Below are positions 43,208 to 53,942 of a stretch of 64,000 nt of DNA, one piece after another. The DNA lies in the NCBI RefSeq assembly GCF_001050475.1, contig NZ_CP012034.1, positions 992,001-1,056,000 of the forward strand, read 5' to 3'. Below the pieces are notes generated by a model, which was not told where the DNA came from, searched no databases, and saw only the letters and a program-made list of their open reading frames with translations. How positions within the stretch are numbered: the stretch's first letter is position 1; each line of letters begins with the position of its first letter. Source of the stretch: Companilactobacillus ginsenosidimutans (lineage in GTDB: Bacteria; Bacillota; Bacilli; Lactobacillales; Lactobacillaceae). A program made the translations under genes and the position numbers.

Positions 43208-44527
43208 TCATACCTCATCGAAATCAATTTTAAAGAATATTCTTCTCTTTTTTAAATAGTCGCTTAAATTATAAATTTTTTCAACCCAAATTATCTGATT
43301 ATCAAATAATAATATCGGAATTTTATTTCTTTCCTCTTTGGATATTTTTTTATTTATGAATCGTTTACTAAGTTTTTGATGTTCTGAGGGACTAATAGTT
43401 AATCTATCACCAGTTTGTCGCGTTCTCAAAATAATATGCTTGGGAATTTCATCCACTGAAAAAGTAGCATTTTCCTCGGTCGAAATTGTGAGCCTAAATA
43501 TTTTATTATTAACAGAATACTTTTGACCCAATTCAATCTCAATTTCAAAATCTGAATCCCCAACAATTCTAGAAATTTTAAATTGATCATAAATCCTGGT
43601 GAAGTTCCAACTATGCTCAAGATTTACTGTTCCATTAGGCTTATCACCCATAACAACATCAATAATTTGCTGAATCTGTTTATTACTAATAGATAATTCC
43701 ACCAAATTTTGTTTAAAAACATAACCCCAAAATAGAGTTTGTTGATTAGAAGTTAATTGCCTTACTGGTAATAAATTACCCGTAATTTCTCCATTCGTAC
43801 TTAATAATTTCATTTGCGAAGCGATTTCAGCAAATCTTTGGTTGGCAATCTCAATTAAGGCCCCTGCTTGTTCATCAAAAAGTTTGAAATGACGTAATAG
43901 TTGTCCATTCTCCTCTTGAAGTTGTGGAAAAATATCGTTACGAAGCCTATTTCGCATAGTAATATCTTCAAAATTTGTTTCATCTTGTACATGTTTTAAA
44001 TCATGCTTATTGGCATACTGTTTAATCACATTTTTCGAAAACCCTAATAATGGTCGTAATAACTGACCATTCCCAAAATCACGATGAGATTTCAAACTAG
44101 TTACTTCGTAAACATTTCCAGAACGAATCAGTTTCATCAAAATATTTTCCGATAAGTCATTGGCATGATGTGCGGTCAGTAAGGTATCAAATCCATATTG
44201 ATCCATAACTTGTTTGAAATATCCGTATCGAAATTTTCGGGCCGCAGCTTCCATTCCCAAGTTTGATTGGTGATGATCCCATTTTGAAGTAAAAAATTTC
44301 AATTGGCTTTTTTCACAAAACTTTTTAACAAATTCCACTTCGGACTGGCTTTCTGGACGTAAATCATGATCAACGTTAACTACCGCCATGTGATTTTTGG
44401 GATGAATTTTGGAGACTATATCAGTCAACACTATTGAATCTACGCCTCCAGATACTGCTATTAGAACATTATGCGCATGATACTGTTTTAAAATTTTTCG
44501 AACATTTGTGACCATGCTAACTTCCAA
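43208..44527 (-). CDS. tilS: tRNA(Ile)-lysidine synthetase
   Basis: TilS modifies C34 of tRNA-Ile(CAU) to lysidine so that it reads AUA. The PP-loop motif SGGVDS lies near residue 26, and the C-terminal TilS substrate-binding domain is present (RTRQTGDRL). I use the TTG at 44525-44527, eight bases after GGGAG (439 residues). An ATG four codons later and a TTG five codons earlier are alternatives. A terminator hairpin lies just upstream. Confidence 0.93.
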   Translation of the reverse strand: MEVSMVTNVRKILKQYHAHNVLIAVSGGVDSIVLTDIVSKIHPKNHMAVVNVDHDLRPESQSEVEFVKKFCEKSQLKFFTSKWDHHQSNLGMEAAARKFRYGYFKQVMDQYGFDTLLTAHHANDLSENILMKLIRSGNVYEVTSLKSHRDFGNGQLLRPLLGFSKNVIKQYANKHDLKHVQDETNFEDITMRNRLRNDIFPQLQEENGQLLRHFKLFDEQAGALIEIANQRFAEIASQMKLLSTNGEITGNLLPVRQLTSNQQTLFWGYVFKQNLVELSISNKQIQQIIDVVMGDKPNGTVNLEHSWNFTRIYDQFKISRIVGDSDFEIEIELGQKYSVNNKIFRLTISTEENATFSVDEIPKHIILRTRQTGDRLTISPSEHQKLSKRFINKKISKEERNKIPILLFDNQIIWVEKIYNLSDYLKKRRIFFKIDFDEV

Positions 44528-44542
44528 GTTTTTCGCTCCCAA

Positions 44543-44571
44543 TTAAAAAGGTTGGAACAATTGTTCCAACC
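44543..44571 (-). terminator. perfect hairpin before tilS (terminator of the S1-domain gene)
   Basis: GGTTGGAACAA pairs perfectly with TTGTTCCAACC, 11 bp (44550-44571) with essentially no loop, followed in transcript sense by TTTTTAATT. It lies within the operon, so it probably reduces rather than stops transcription into tilS. Confidence 0.75.
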
Positions 44572-44588
44572 CCCTGTATTTGTATTAA

Positions 44589-44993
44589 TTATCCGCGACG
44601 GCCACCACGACCACCACGTTTACCTTCAGTATTTTTGCGAAGAGTACTTAGACGTTCTTCACTTTCTTTCATGTATCCTGACATCATATCGTCAAAAGTT
44701 TCAGCATGATGTTGAACTGGTCTAGGTTTTCTCTCACGGTGTTGATAATGTGGCTTAGGCTTGTCAGAAGCTTGTTTAATAGATAAAGCAATCTTCCCGT
44801 CTTTGTCATTCAAAATCAATACTTTAACTGTATCCCCAACTTTTAGTACATCGTGAATATCTTTGACGTAACTATCTGCAACCTCGCTAATATGAACCAT
44901 TCCGCTCTTATTATCGCCAAGGTCTACAAAAGCTCCAAAATTAGTAATACCGGTAACTTTACCTTCTGTTTTGGATCCTACTTCAACTGTCAT
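44589..44993 (-). CDS. S1-domain RNA-binding protein (YabR/GSP13-like)
   Basis: A 134-residue protein with one S1 domain (about 5-75: GKVTGITNFGAFVDLGDNK, then GMVHISEVADSYV). It has a basic C-terminal tail ending RGGRGGRRG. Relatives bind ribosomes or RNA in Gram-positive bacteria. It lies between divIC and tilS as in Bacillus (yabR). Confidence 0.92.
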   Translation of the reverse strand: MTVEVGSKTEGKVTGITNFGAFVDLGDNKSGMVHISEVADSYVKDIHDVLKVGDTVKVLILNDKDGKIALSIKQASDKPKPHYQHRERKPRPVQHHAETFDDMMSGYMKESEERLSTLRKNTEGKRGGRGGRRG

Positions 44994-45015
44994 CTAAATT
45001 CAAAAATCCCTTTCC

Positions 45016-45411
45016 CTATTTTTGTACTGCAGTGTCATTCACTGGCAGATTATAAACTTGTTCCCCAGGTTTAGTATACATGTATTTGTCACGTACATAT
45101 TTTTCTAGATAATTTGTATCTTGTAGCTGATTAAGCTGAATTTTCAAATCTTTTTGAGTTGCTTTTTGCTTGTCTAATTTCTTTTGACCAACAACAACTT
45201 CTTGATTTGTTTGAGAATATTGTCTCTGAGAAAGAATAATTTGCGAACCGAAAAGTAATATAACAATTGCAAAAAGTGCGCCAATAAAAATTAATCGTCT
45301 TTGATGAACTTTTGCTGCATAATCTGACTGTTTTTCGTTAGCCTCTGAGACTGAGTCGCGCTTCGGTCTGAGCACCGAGACGTTAGAATTTGCTATATTA
45401 CGTAATTCCAT
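45016..45411 (-). CDS. divIC: septum formation initiator DivIC/FtsL-type
   Basis: A bitopic division protein of 131 residues from the ATG at 45411, which has GGGGGA upstream; an earlier reading adds nine atypical residues. A cytoplasmic N-terminus is followed by a TM helix at about 40-60, a coiled coil at 65-100, and a C-terminal YLEKYVRDKYMYTKPGE motif typical of DivIC. It acts with FtsL and DivIB at the divisome. It is placed between rqcP and the S1 gene as in Bacillus. Confidence 0.9.
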   Translation of the reverse strand: MELRNIANSNVSVLRPKRDSVSEANEKQSDYAAKVHQRRLIFIGALFAIVILLFGSQIILSQRQYSQTNQEVVVGQKKLDKQKATQKDLKIQLNQLQDTNYLEKYVRDKYMYTKPGEQVYNLPVNDTAVQK

Positions 45412-45512
45412 GCCGTTTATTCCCCCGTGAAAAATCATTATATTGAGTATACCAACTTTACAAGCTTATTTGTTAAAATTTTATATTTTTTAAACTTTGG
45501 TTAAGAATTAAC

Positions 45513-45755
45513 CTATTCTACTTCTTCAAATAAATCGGCAGATTCATTCTTTTTAGTTGTTTCTTTAGTATTCAGTACACGAACTTTCATGGTTCTTTCA
45601 CCAAAATGTAATTCAATCGTGTCTCCTTCAGCAACGTTTGTTGAAGATTTTGCTACGCGATCGTTAACTAATGCACGACCGTTATCAGTGAATTCTTTAG
45701 CAACTGTACGACGTTTGATAATTCTACTTACTTTTAAAAATTTGTCTAATCTCAT
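45513..45755 (-). CDS. rqcP: RNA-binding S4-domain protein RqcP
   Basis: An 80-residue protein, almost entirely an S4 domain (MRLDKFLKVSRIIKRRTVAKE). The Bacillus homologue (YabO) works with RqcH in alanine-tailing of stalled nascent chains on 50S subunits. It overlaps the flippase stop by one base. RqcH itself is not in this window. Confidence 0.92.
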   Translation of the reverse strand: MRLDKFLKVSRIIKRRTVAKEFTDNGRALVNDRVAKSSTNVAEGDTIELHFGERTMKVRVLNTKETTKKNESADLFEEVE

Positions 45756-47323
45756 TATTTATCCTCTATCTTAATAAACTTTGTTAATTGTTTTCCTAGT
45801 GGTAGGATCTCCCACTCTTTTTTGTTCAAAAGTTTCCACTGGACAACTAAGAAAACGAAAATTACGACTCCTATTGGAATCAAAACCAGATTAATCACGA
45901 CTGATGTGGCTCTGGTTAAAACTATAAAATGTAAAAAAACTTTTTCAAGCACTCTAATGGTCAAGGCCATCAGCAATCCAGCAATAACTGTCTTAAAAAC
46001 AAATCCCCAACTTAATAACAAGAAACCTAAGCTAGCACGATAGATGAACAAAATTCCTACTAAAATCACTAACTCACTCATTACAGTTGAGATTGCAGCA
46101 CCGGAAATGTGCAATTGTGGAACTAACAATAAGTTCAAGCCAACTTTAATGACTAACGATACTATGAACAGTAGCAACTTGGAAAGATTTTTGCTCGAAT
46201 CTCCACTTGTAACTGCGACCAATAAATTAATTATCGAAACTATAAAAATTGAACACATATATATTGCTAATGCGACTGATCCTGTAGCATCGGTAAATAA
46301 CATTGTATTTATATCTGGCATTAATGCAATCAAGCCAGCAGTCTCAGCAACAGCTAAAATCACACACACTCGGACCATTCGTTTAATCAAAGGTTTGTTT
46401 TGATCAGACTCATTTTTCTGATGTAATTGCGGCATGATCGTCGAAACAAATGACAAGGAAATTACGATCCCTAACTGAATCAATGGTTGTGCACGATCAA
46501 ATACACCTTTCATAATTTCAGCTTGATTAAGTCCCATTCCATTAAGCATTAATAATCTAATCATGCTGAATGAATCGATAAACTGATAAAAGATAGTAAT
46601 ACCAGTAAAGAAAATTATTAAGACTATTTCTAATCCTAAACCTTTTTCAAGGCTGACACTGACTCCTTTACTACTGCTGAAAAAATTTTTCTGAGTGCGA
46701 AAAAAGGTGAACAATAATACTAATACGGCAAAAATTCCTCCTACGAATGCGCCGGCATTGGCTAGGCTTCCCATTTCATAAATGTTTAGCCAGCCTTTTC
46801 CAAACAATATGGCGGCAACGATGATTAATACTATTCGTAAGAATTGCTCTAGCACTTGCGATATGGCGCTTGGCTCCATGACTAGGTCACTTTGAAACAT
46901 CCCCCGCAAGCTAGCTTCAAATGGTATTAGCAAAAATGCCAAGCTGACTGTGCGAATTTCATGGAATAAACTTGGGTCACCCATAAATATTGCTAGATAG
47001 CGTGAGGCTTTCCACAAGATCAGTGTGGCTATTACTGAAAATGCTAGTAGTATCCCGAAGGTCATTTTGAGTAGTTTGTTCCGCGCAGCCTCGGTTGTTT
47101 GCTGGGCAAATGCCTTAGACAATACAACTGGTAACCCGGTTAATGCTAATACCGAAAATATTCCGTAAATTGGATAAACTTGCTGATAAATAAAGTATCC
47201 TCTATCGCCAACAATATTTTGTAATGGTATGCGATAAATGGCGCTTAGAAGCTCGGAGAACAAGGATGCAACTGTGAGTACCCACGTTCCTCTTACGGCC
47301 TTAGAGACTGTTTCTCTTCTCAT
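45755..47323 (-). CDS. MOP-superfamily flippase, SpoVB/YabM-like polysaccharide transporter
   Basis: A 522-residue polytopic membrane protein with about 14 hydrophobic helices spread over its length (first YRIPLQNIVGDRGYFIYQQV region near 28-50). Homologues in this operon position export lipid-linked sugars, and some flip lipid II. The specific substrate cannot be told from sequence alone. It overlaps mfd by four bases (ATGA) and rqcP by one. Confidence 0.88.
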   Translation of the reverse strand: MRRETVSKAVRGTWVLTVASLFSELLSAIYRIPLQNIVGDRGYFIYQQVYPIYGIFSVLALTGLPVVLSKAFAQQTTEAARNKLLKMTFGILLAFSVIATLILWKASRYLAIFMGDPSLFHEIRTVSLAFLLIPFEASLRGMFQSDLVMEPSAISQVLEQFLRIVLIIVAAILFGKGWLNIYEMGSLANAGAFVGGIFAVLVLLFTFFRTQKNFFSSSKGVSVSLEKGLGLEIVLIIFFTGITIFYQFIDSFSMIRLLMLNGMGLNQAEIMKGVFDRAQPLIQLGIVISLSFVSTIMPQLHQKNESDQNKPLIKRMVRVCVILAVAETAGLIALMPDINTMLFTDATGSVALAIYMCSIFIVSIINLLVAVTSGDSSKNLSKLLLFIVSLVIKVGLNLLLVPQLHISGAAISTVMSELVILVGILFIYRASLGFLLLSWGFVFKTVIAGLLMALTIRVLEKVFLHFIVLTRATSVVINLVLIPIGVVIFVFLVVQWKLLNKKEWEILPLGKQLTKFIKIEDK

Positions 47324-50300
47324 TTTTTCTTATCTTTAGCTTTCTGTTTTTTAAGCTCATTAAATTTAATTGCCATTTTCTCAGCAAAAATTTGTAATTG
47401 GCTAAACCATTCATCCTTGCCAACACTACCTGAATCCAACGTTATTACAAACGCCTCATCGGAATTTCTAACAGTAGCTTTCATAGTGGTGTTTTCTAGG
47501 AATTTGAAAACTAAATCTCCTGTTAAGTAATCTGCCGCTTTCTTGGCAAATGTAACAGCAATCATACCATTTTTCATCATAACTTTTTTGACGAGTGCTT
47601 CATCGAAGTTAGCTTTCAATAAACTAACATCGAGTAAATTAGATACTTCAATAGGATACTTACCGAATCGATCAATTAATTCTGAACGAACTTCTTGATA
47701 ATTTTCGACCGAATCAATTTGTCTAATTCGCTTGTAAAGCTCAACTTTTTGACGCTCGTCGGTAATGTAGTCTGCTGGCAAGTATGCATCTAATTCCAAA
47801 TTAATTTCAGAGTTAGTTTTCTCGGCACGTGTATGGCCACGTTTTCTTGCTACGGCATCATTTAGCATTTGAGAATACAAGTCGAATCCGACTGAATCAA
47901 TGAATCCGTGTTGTTGTTTTCCTAATAAGTTACCTGCACCACGAATCGATAAATCTCGCATAGCAATCTTGAATCCTGAACCTAATTCGGTGAAATTCTT
48001 GATTGCTTCAAGACGTTGCTCGCCGACTTCTGTCAAAACTTTATTGGGACGATACATCAAATATGCGTAGGCCACTCGGCTTGAACGTCCAACACGTCCA
48101 CGAATTTGATACAACTGTGACAAACCATATCGGTCAGCATTCTCAACAATTAACGTGTTGGTATTTGGCATATCAACACCAGTTTCAATGATTGTTGTTG
48201 TAACCAGAACGTCGTAGTCACCTTCGAGGTAATCAGAAATAACCCCTTCCATTTGGGTCTCGTTCATACGACCGTGAGCCGTGGCAATTCTTGCTTCAGG
48301 AACCAACGCTTGAATTTGGTCGGCAGTTCGTTCCATATCTTCCACACGATTGTGGAGATAAAAGACTTGTCCACCACGCTCCATTTCTCGCTTGATAGCT
48401 TGAGCGACCACATCAAAATTTTGCTCCATAACATAAGTTTGAACCGGATAACGGTTGCTAGGGGCGGTTTCAATCAGTGATAAATCACGAACACCGAGCA
48501 TCGACATGTTTAAAGTTCTAGGAATTGGTGTAGCTGTTAATGTTAGAACATCAACATTTGCCTTTAATTCCTTAATTTTTTCCTTATGTTTAACTCCGAA
48601 ACGCTGTTCCTCATCGATAATCAACAATCCAATATCGTGGAACTTAACATCTTTTGACAAAAGTCGATGTGTTCCCACAACGATGTCAACTTCACCAGTT
48701 TCGAGTTTTTCAATTATTTCTTTACTTTGCTTACGACTCTGGAAACGAGAAAGTACCGCGATATTCACAGGGAATCCTTCAAATCTTTCACGCATAGTTT
48801 CGTAATGTTGTTGTGCCAAAAGTGTAGTTGGTGCTAGTAAAACTACTTGTTTGTTTCCTTCGACAGCTTTAAAAGCAGCACGTAAAGCAACTTCTGTTTT
48901 ACCAAAGCCAACATCCCCAACCAAAAGTCGATCCATTGGATGGGCTTTTTCCATATCACGTTTAATCTCATCAATTGACCGCAACTGATCTGGTGTTTCT
49001 GGGTAAGGAAAAGCATCGTCAAAATCATGTTGCATCTGATCATCCTTAGGAAAAGGAAATCCCTTTTCAGCTTCACGTTTGGCATATAAATCGATCAAGT
49101 CATCAGCAATATCTTCAATACTTGATTGAACTTTATTTTTAGTCTTGGCCCACTCTTTACCACCAAGTTTATTGACTCGTGGTGATTTACCTTCAGAAGA
49201 AACATATTTTTGAACCATATCCAGTTGAGTAACTGGAATAAACAAACGACCGTCATCACGATATTCAATCGTAATATAATCTTGATGCTTGCCATCAACC
49301 TCCATAGTCTTCATGCCGATAAATTTACCAATACCATGATTGACGTGAACTACATAGTCTCCAGGTTTTAATTCTGAGTAACTCTTGAGACGTTCCGCAT
49401 TGGCCAAAGTTTGGTGGCGACGACGTTTAGGCTGTTTGTTGAATAATTCTTTTTCAGTAATGACTGCAACGTGTTCATCTGGTATTTCAAATCCCAATGA
49501 TAAAGTTGCATTCATAATTTGCGTACGTTCCGGCAAGATTTTGTCAGTAGTAGTTAAGGAAGCTTTGATACCAAAATCTTGTAACGTATTATTGATTGCC
49601 TGGATACGTTTTTCATTACTAATCAAAATCATGACAGTATATTTCTGCTTCTGCCATCTTTCAACCTCAGATTTGAGTAACGGCATTTGGCTGAAAAATT
49701 GTTGCATCGAACGGACTGGAACATTCTTCAATTGATTAAGTTTCATCCGTCCCATACCTTGTTGAAGCGTCGACAAATATACTTGTGGATTATGATTTTC
49801 TTTGACAATATCGACAAAACTTTGACGAATCTTTTGTTCCGGCAAAGCTTTCCCATATTCCAATTGACTAGTTAGCCAGTCCTGATTGTCAGTTCCATTG
49901 TCGTTAGATTGTTCAACCAAGCGATTGTATTCATCAAAAAACACAAAATCATCTGAGCTCAAATAATCAAGTAAATTACTAGGTTTTTCGATCAAATAAT
50001 CAATAACGCTACCCAAATTATCCGGACGCATTCCTTCAGACAAAGCCTCAATCGTCTGTCCAAAAGTTACTTCCAGATTACTTTTAACATCTTTATCATC
50101 AGTCGAAATTTGCTTATCATAACTCTTACGAAGCTTTTCCAACCCAGCTTGAGCTTGTTCTTCTGTAACCACACGGTCCTTTGCAGGCAAAATGTTTATC
50201 TCAGTTAATTCATTAATACTACGTTGAGTCTCAGTATCAAATGATTTAATTTTATCAACTTGGTCACCAAAAAATTCAATTCTAATTGGATCGTCAACAT

Positions 50301-50850
50301 TGAGCGGATAAATATCGACAATATCACCACGAATAGCAAAATCTCCCGGCTTAGCAACTAATTTTTCTTTGCTATAACCCATTTGGACAAAAATGGAATT
50401 TAACTGTTCCAAGTTATATTCTTCATTTTTTTCAATTTTGAGTTGCGATTCCTTAAATAATTCCTTCGCTGATAAAGCATATTCAATACCAGAAGTCGAA
50501 GTTACTAAGATTCCTGGTTTGTCATCTATTAAGAAACTGAGTGCATCGATTCGTTGACTCAATTCATCAGGAGAACTAGTTGCAATCTCAGTTGAAATTG
50601 CTTCTTCAACAGGAAAAATATGAACTTGCTCGCTATTTAATAAGTTTAAGTCATCATAAAGTTTGTTGGCATGAAAATTAGTATTTTCAACCATTAAAAT
50701 CTTTTTGTTTGTTTTTGTTAAAGTTTCCAATGCAAAAAGGGAAATCGTCGAGCCTGTTAAACCTGTCAACGCATTCTTCGTATCGGGTTTGACGTTCTCT
50801 ATAAATTCCCCAAGATTGAGCTTATTGGAAATGTATTTATTAAAATTCAC
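47320..50850 (-). CDS. mfd: transcription-repair coupling factor Mfd
   Basis: Mfd displaces RNA polymerase stalled at lesions and recruits UvrA. The 1176-residue protein has UvrB-homology modules at the N-terminus and a CarD-like RNA polymerase interaction domain (YVVHVNHGIGKFIGM, about 500). The translocase motor has GDVGFGKTEV and DEEQRFG, and the C-terminal TRCF domain follows. Full length. It follows pth by 25 bases. Confidence 0.97.
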   Translation of the reverse strand: MNFNKYISNKLNLGEFIENVKPDTKNALTGLTGSTISLFALETLTKTNKKILMVENTNFHANKLYDDLNLLNSEQVHIFPVEEAISTEIATSSPDELSQRIDALSFLIDDKPGILVTSTSGIEYALSAKELFKESQLKIEKNEEYNLEQLNSIFVQMGYSKEKLVAKPGDFAIRGDIVDIYPLNVDDPIRIEFFGDQVDKIKSFDTETQRSINELTEINILPAKDRVVTEEQAQAGLEKLRKSYDKQISTDDKDVKSNLEVTFGQTIEALSEGMRPDNLGSVIDYLIEKPSNLLDYLSSDDFVFFDEYNRLVEQSNDNGTDNQDWLTSQLEYGKALPEQKIRQSFVDIVKENHNPQVYLSTLQQGMGRMKLNQLKNVPVRSMQQFFSQMPLLKSEVERWQKQKYTVMILISNEKRIQAINNTLQDFGIKASLTTTDKILPERTQIMNATLSLGFEIPDEHVAVITEKELFNKQPKRRRHQTLANAERLKSYSELKPGDYVVHVNHGIGKFIGMKTMEVDGKHQDYITIEYRDDGRLFIPVTQLDMVQKYVSSEGKSPRVNKLGGKEWAKTKNKVQSSIEDIADDLIDLYAKREAEKGFPFPKDDQMQHDFDDAFPYPETPDQLRSIDEIKRDMEKAHPMDRLLVGDVGFGKTEVALRAAFKAVEGNKQVVLLAPTTLLAQQHYETMRERFEGFPVNIAVLSRFQSRKQSKEIIEKLETGEVDIVVGTHRLLSKDVKFHDIGLLIIDEEQRFGVKHKEKIKELKANVDVLTLTATPIPRTLNMSMLGVRDLSLIETAPSNRYPVQTYVMEQNFDVVAQAIKREMERGGQVFYLHNRVEDMERTADQIQALVPEARIATAHGRMNETQMEGVISDYLEGDYDVLVTTTIIETGVDMPNTNTLIVENADRYGLSQLYQIRGRVGRSSRVAYAYLMYRPNKVLTEVGEQRLEAIKNFTELGSGFKIAMRDLSIRGAGNLLGKQQHGFIDSVGFDLYSQMLNDAVARKRGHTRAEKTNSEINLELDAYLPADYITDERQKVELYKRIRQIDSVENYQEVRSELIDRFGKYPIEVSNLLDVSLLKANFDEALVKKVMMKNGMIAVTFAKKAADYLTGDLVFKFLENTTMKATVRNSDEAFVITLDSGSVGKDEWFSQLQIFAEKMAIKFNELKKQKAKDKKK

Positions 50851-50875
50851 ATTTGGCCCCCTTCCAATAAGGTAC

Positions 50876-51433
50876 CTAATTGTATTTGTTCATTAATTGA
50901 TCAAAGCTTGCGCCATCGATCCAGTCCTCTGCAGCTGCAGCTGCGTTGTCAATTCCGTTAAAAGCTTGTGGTGCGTCATCTTTAGAAAATGGCGTTAATA
51001 CCCAATTAACAACAGTTGCACGTTGTGGGTGTTGGATACCAATTTTAATACGTTTGAAATCTTTTGTACCCATGGCTGAAATTATACTCTTTATTCCATT
51101 ATGACCACCAGCAGAACCCTTAGAACGTAAACGAAGTTTTCCGATTGGCATATCTAGATCATCGTGGATAACTAAAATTTCGTCATCACCAATTTGAAAA
51201 TATCCTTTTATAAGTCGAACTGCACGACCAGAATCATTCATAAAAGTAAGTGGTTTAACTAGAAAAACAGTCTCTCCACCGACTTTAAATTTACAATATT
51301 CTGCGTCAAAATCTTTTTTCATTTGAGTTTGACCATAACTATCCATCAATTTGTCGATAGTCATGAAGCCCATGTTATGTTTAGTTTTATCATATTTTTT
51401 ACCAGGATTACCTAATCCAATAATGCATTTCAC
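50876..51433 (-). CDS. pth: peptidyl-tRNA hydrolase
   Basis: Pth recycles peptidyl-tRNA released prematurely from ribosomes. The protein has 185 residues, begins MKCIIGLGNPGKKYDKTKHN with catalytic H19, and has IHDDLDMPIGKLRLR near 93-107 and GGHNG. It starts at a GTG (51431-51433) after GGGGAA. It is the first gene of the long operon down to lysS. Confidence 0.96.
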   Translation of the reverse strand: MKCIIGLGNPGKKYDKTKHNMGFMTIDKLMDSYGQTQMKKDFDAEYCKFKVGGETVFLVKPLTFMNDSGRAVRLIKGYFQIGDDEILVIHDDLDMPIGKLRLRSKGSAGGHNGIKSIISAMGTKDFKRIKIGIQHPQRATVVNWVLTPFSKDDAPQAFNGIDNAAAAAEDWIDGASFDQLMNKYN

Positions 51434-51457
51434 GTTAATTCCCCATTTCGAAGTCCA

Positions 51458-51466
51458 ATTATAGCA
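51458..51466 (-). promoter_or_regulatory. extended -10 promoter of the pth-mfd operon
   Basis: Minus-strand TGCTATAAT, a consensus extended -10, lies about 25 bases upstream of pth. A TTGAAA 20 bases further up is too distant for a good -35, consistent with the extended element doing the work. Confidence 0.65.
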
Positions 51467-51505
51467 TTTTACATAACAAAATTTTTCAATATTTTTGTAA
51501 CGTTA

Positions 51506-51535
51506 TTGTACATTACCACTTATTATTTGTATAAT
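51506..51535 (+). promoter_or_regulatory. promoter of ldh
   Basis: TTGTAC (51506-51511), 18-base spacer, perfect TATAAT (51530-51535). The leader is about 37 bases and ends in GAAGGGATGA before the ATG. Confidence 0.75.
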
Positions 51536-51570
51536 TACATACGGAACATAATTTATTTTTGAAGGGATGA

Positions 51571-52563
<993 letters not shown>

Positions 52564-52577
52564 TCCTTTTGACAGGA

Positions 52578-52604
52578 AAGAATGCTTAGGCATTCTTTTT
52601 TTTT
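52578..52604 (+). terminator. terminator of ldh
   Basis: AAAGAATGC pairs with GCATTCTTT around a TTAG-type loop and is followed by a run of T residues. Confidence 0.92.
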
Positions 52605-52656
52605 GTCTTCAATTACTGTATTATAAGAACATTGAGTGCGGATGGAGAGTATATCT

Positions 52657-53319
52657 ATGTTAGTTAAATCATTAGTTCAAACAAAAGAAAGATTGACCAC
52701 GGTTAAGGAAAGCATCACCCTAGAGGAAGCTTTGAAAGTACTAGAGGATTCAGGCTTTCGTTGTGTGCCAATCTTAGATGAAAGTGGTCAAATATTCAGG
52801 GGAAATATTTACAAGATGCACATCTATCGTCACAAATCACGTGGCGGCGACATGAGTTTACCTGTAACTACCCTCATGAAAAATGCAACAAAGACAATTA
52901 ATGTTGATTCACCTTTCTTCAAGGTTTTCTTCAACATCAAAGATTTGCCATACATTGCTGTATTAGATGAATCAAACTTATTCTACGGAATTTTGACTCA
53001 CTCAAGATTACTCAGCATGTTATCAGATGCATGGAATTTGGAAATCAGTAGTTATGTTCTAACTGTTAGTTCATCCGGTGATCGTGGTGACCTAGTTAAA
53101 ATGTCAAAAGTGATTTCAAAATACGCTTCAATTTCTGCTTGTGTCACATTAGATGCCAAGTCAAATGAAGTTGTTCGTCGAACATTGTTCACTTTACCTG
53201 CCGGCGTTACTGTTGATATCTTAAAAGAAATCATCCACAAACTAGAAAGAAAGAGCTTTGTAGTTTCAGAAATTGATGATCTTAAATCGGGTAAGATTCT
53301 AGACAAAAATACACTTTAA
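52657..53319 (+). CDS. CBS-domain pair protein with C-terminal ACT-like region
   Basis: A 220-residue soluble protein. Two CBS motifs occupy about 1-130 (VKESITLEEALKVLEDSGFR, then GILTHSRLLSMLSDAW). The C-terminal part (about 135-205, with SYVLTVSSSGDRGDLVKMSK) resembles an ACT domain. CBS-ACT proteins of Listeria and lactobacilli bind cyclic di-AMP (CbpA type); that assignment is an inference from architecture. The start ATG at 52657 follows GGAGAG by seven bases. It follows ldh but is separated from it by a terminator. Confidence 0.8.
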   Translation: MLVKSLVQTKERLTTVKESITLEEALKVLEDSGFRCVPILDESGQIFRGNIYKMHIYRHKSRGGDMSLPVTTLMKNATKTINVDSPFFKVFFNIKDLPYIAVLDESNLFYGILTHSRLLSMLSDAWNLEISSYVLTVSSSGDRGDLVKMSKVISKYASISACVTLDAKSNEVVRRTLFTLPAGVTVDILKEIIHKLERKSFVVSEIDDLKSGKILDKNTL

Positions 53320-53327
53320 GAAAAAGC

Positions 53328-53366
53328 AAAGGTCCCTATGAGAAAATTCTCATAAGGGCCTTTTTA
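53328..53366. terminator. bidirectional terminator between the CBS gene and tetR
   Basis: AAAGG-CCCTATGAGAA pairs with TTCTCATA-GGG-CCTTT around AT, with single-base bulges. A and T runs flank both sides, serving the two converging genes. Confidence 0.9.
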
Positions 53367-53384
53367 GTTATAAATTCTTTTAAT

Positions 53385-53927
53385 CTAAACATCCAACTGC
53401 TTTCTCAAATCCTGAAGATTTGAGGCAAAAAATATTTTTACAATGATTTTAGTTAATTCATCAGGAGTCTGAGGCATTCCGTCCTTAACCCACTTTTTCA
53501 AAATGCCTTGCATACCAAGCATGACATAAACTTCTTGATATCCACCTAAGTCGTTAGCAACATCAGGTTTTCGACCGCTCATAGCAGACTGCATCTTATC
53601 GAGAACCTTCGTCTTCCCTTCAATAAATACTAAATTACTGAGTTTTCGTCGTTCGTAAAATGCATTTAAAAGTAACGAGATTGCCTCAGTAGGAGACATA
53701 TTTTGATCAATTTCAATTGAATTGAGAAATTCAGTTTCAATCGTATCAACACATTGAAAAATATCATCGTAATAGCGATAATAAGTCGTCCGATTAATAT
53801 CAGCAATCTTGCAAACCTCAGTCACAGTGATATTGCTGATTCTTTTATTTTCTAAAAGCGATAAAACCGTATCTTGAATTACTTGTTGAGTATACTGTGC
53901 GCGGCGATTATTTTTAACTCCAACCAT
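53385..53927 (-). CDS. TetR/AcrR-family transcriptional regulator
   Basis: A 180-residue regulator from the ATG at 53927, with AGGAGAG before it; the open frame upstream encodes an implausible cysteine-rich extension. The helix-turn-helix lies at about 33-52 (NITVTEVCKIADINRTTYYRYY). The C-terminal domain resembles the Firmicutes TetR_C type. It is divergent from the ABC exporter and most likely represses it, and perhaps itself, through the TGCAACAC sites between them. Confidence 0.9.
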   Translation of the reverse strand: MVGVKNNRRAQYTQQVIQDTVLSLLENKRISNITVTEVCKIADINRTTYYRYYDDIFQCVDTIETEFLNSIEIDQNMSPTEAISLLLNAFYERRKLSNLVFIEGKTKVLDKMQSAMSGRKPDVANDLGGYQEVYVMLGMQGILKKWVKDGMPQTPDELTKIIVKIFFASNLQDLRKQLDV

Positions 53928-53942
53928 AACTTCTCTCCTAAA

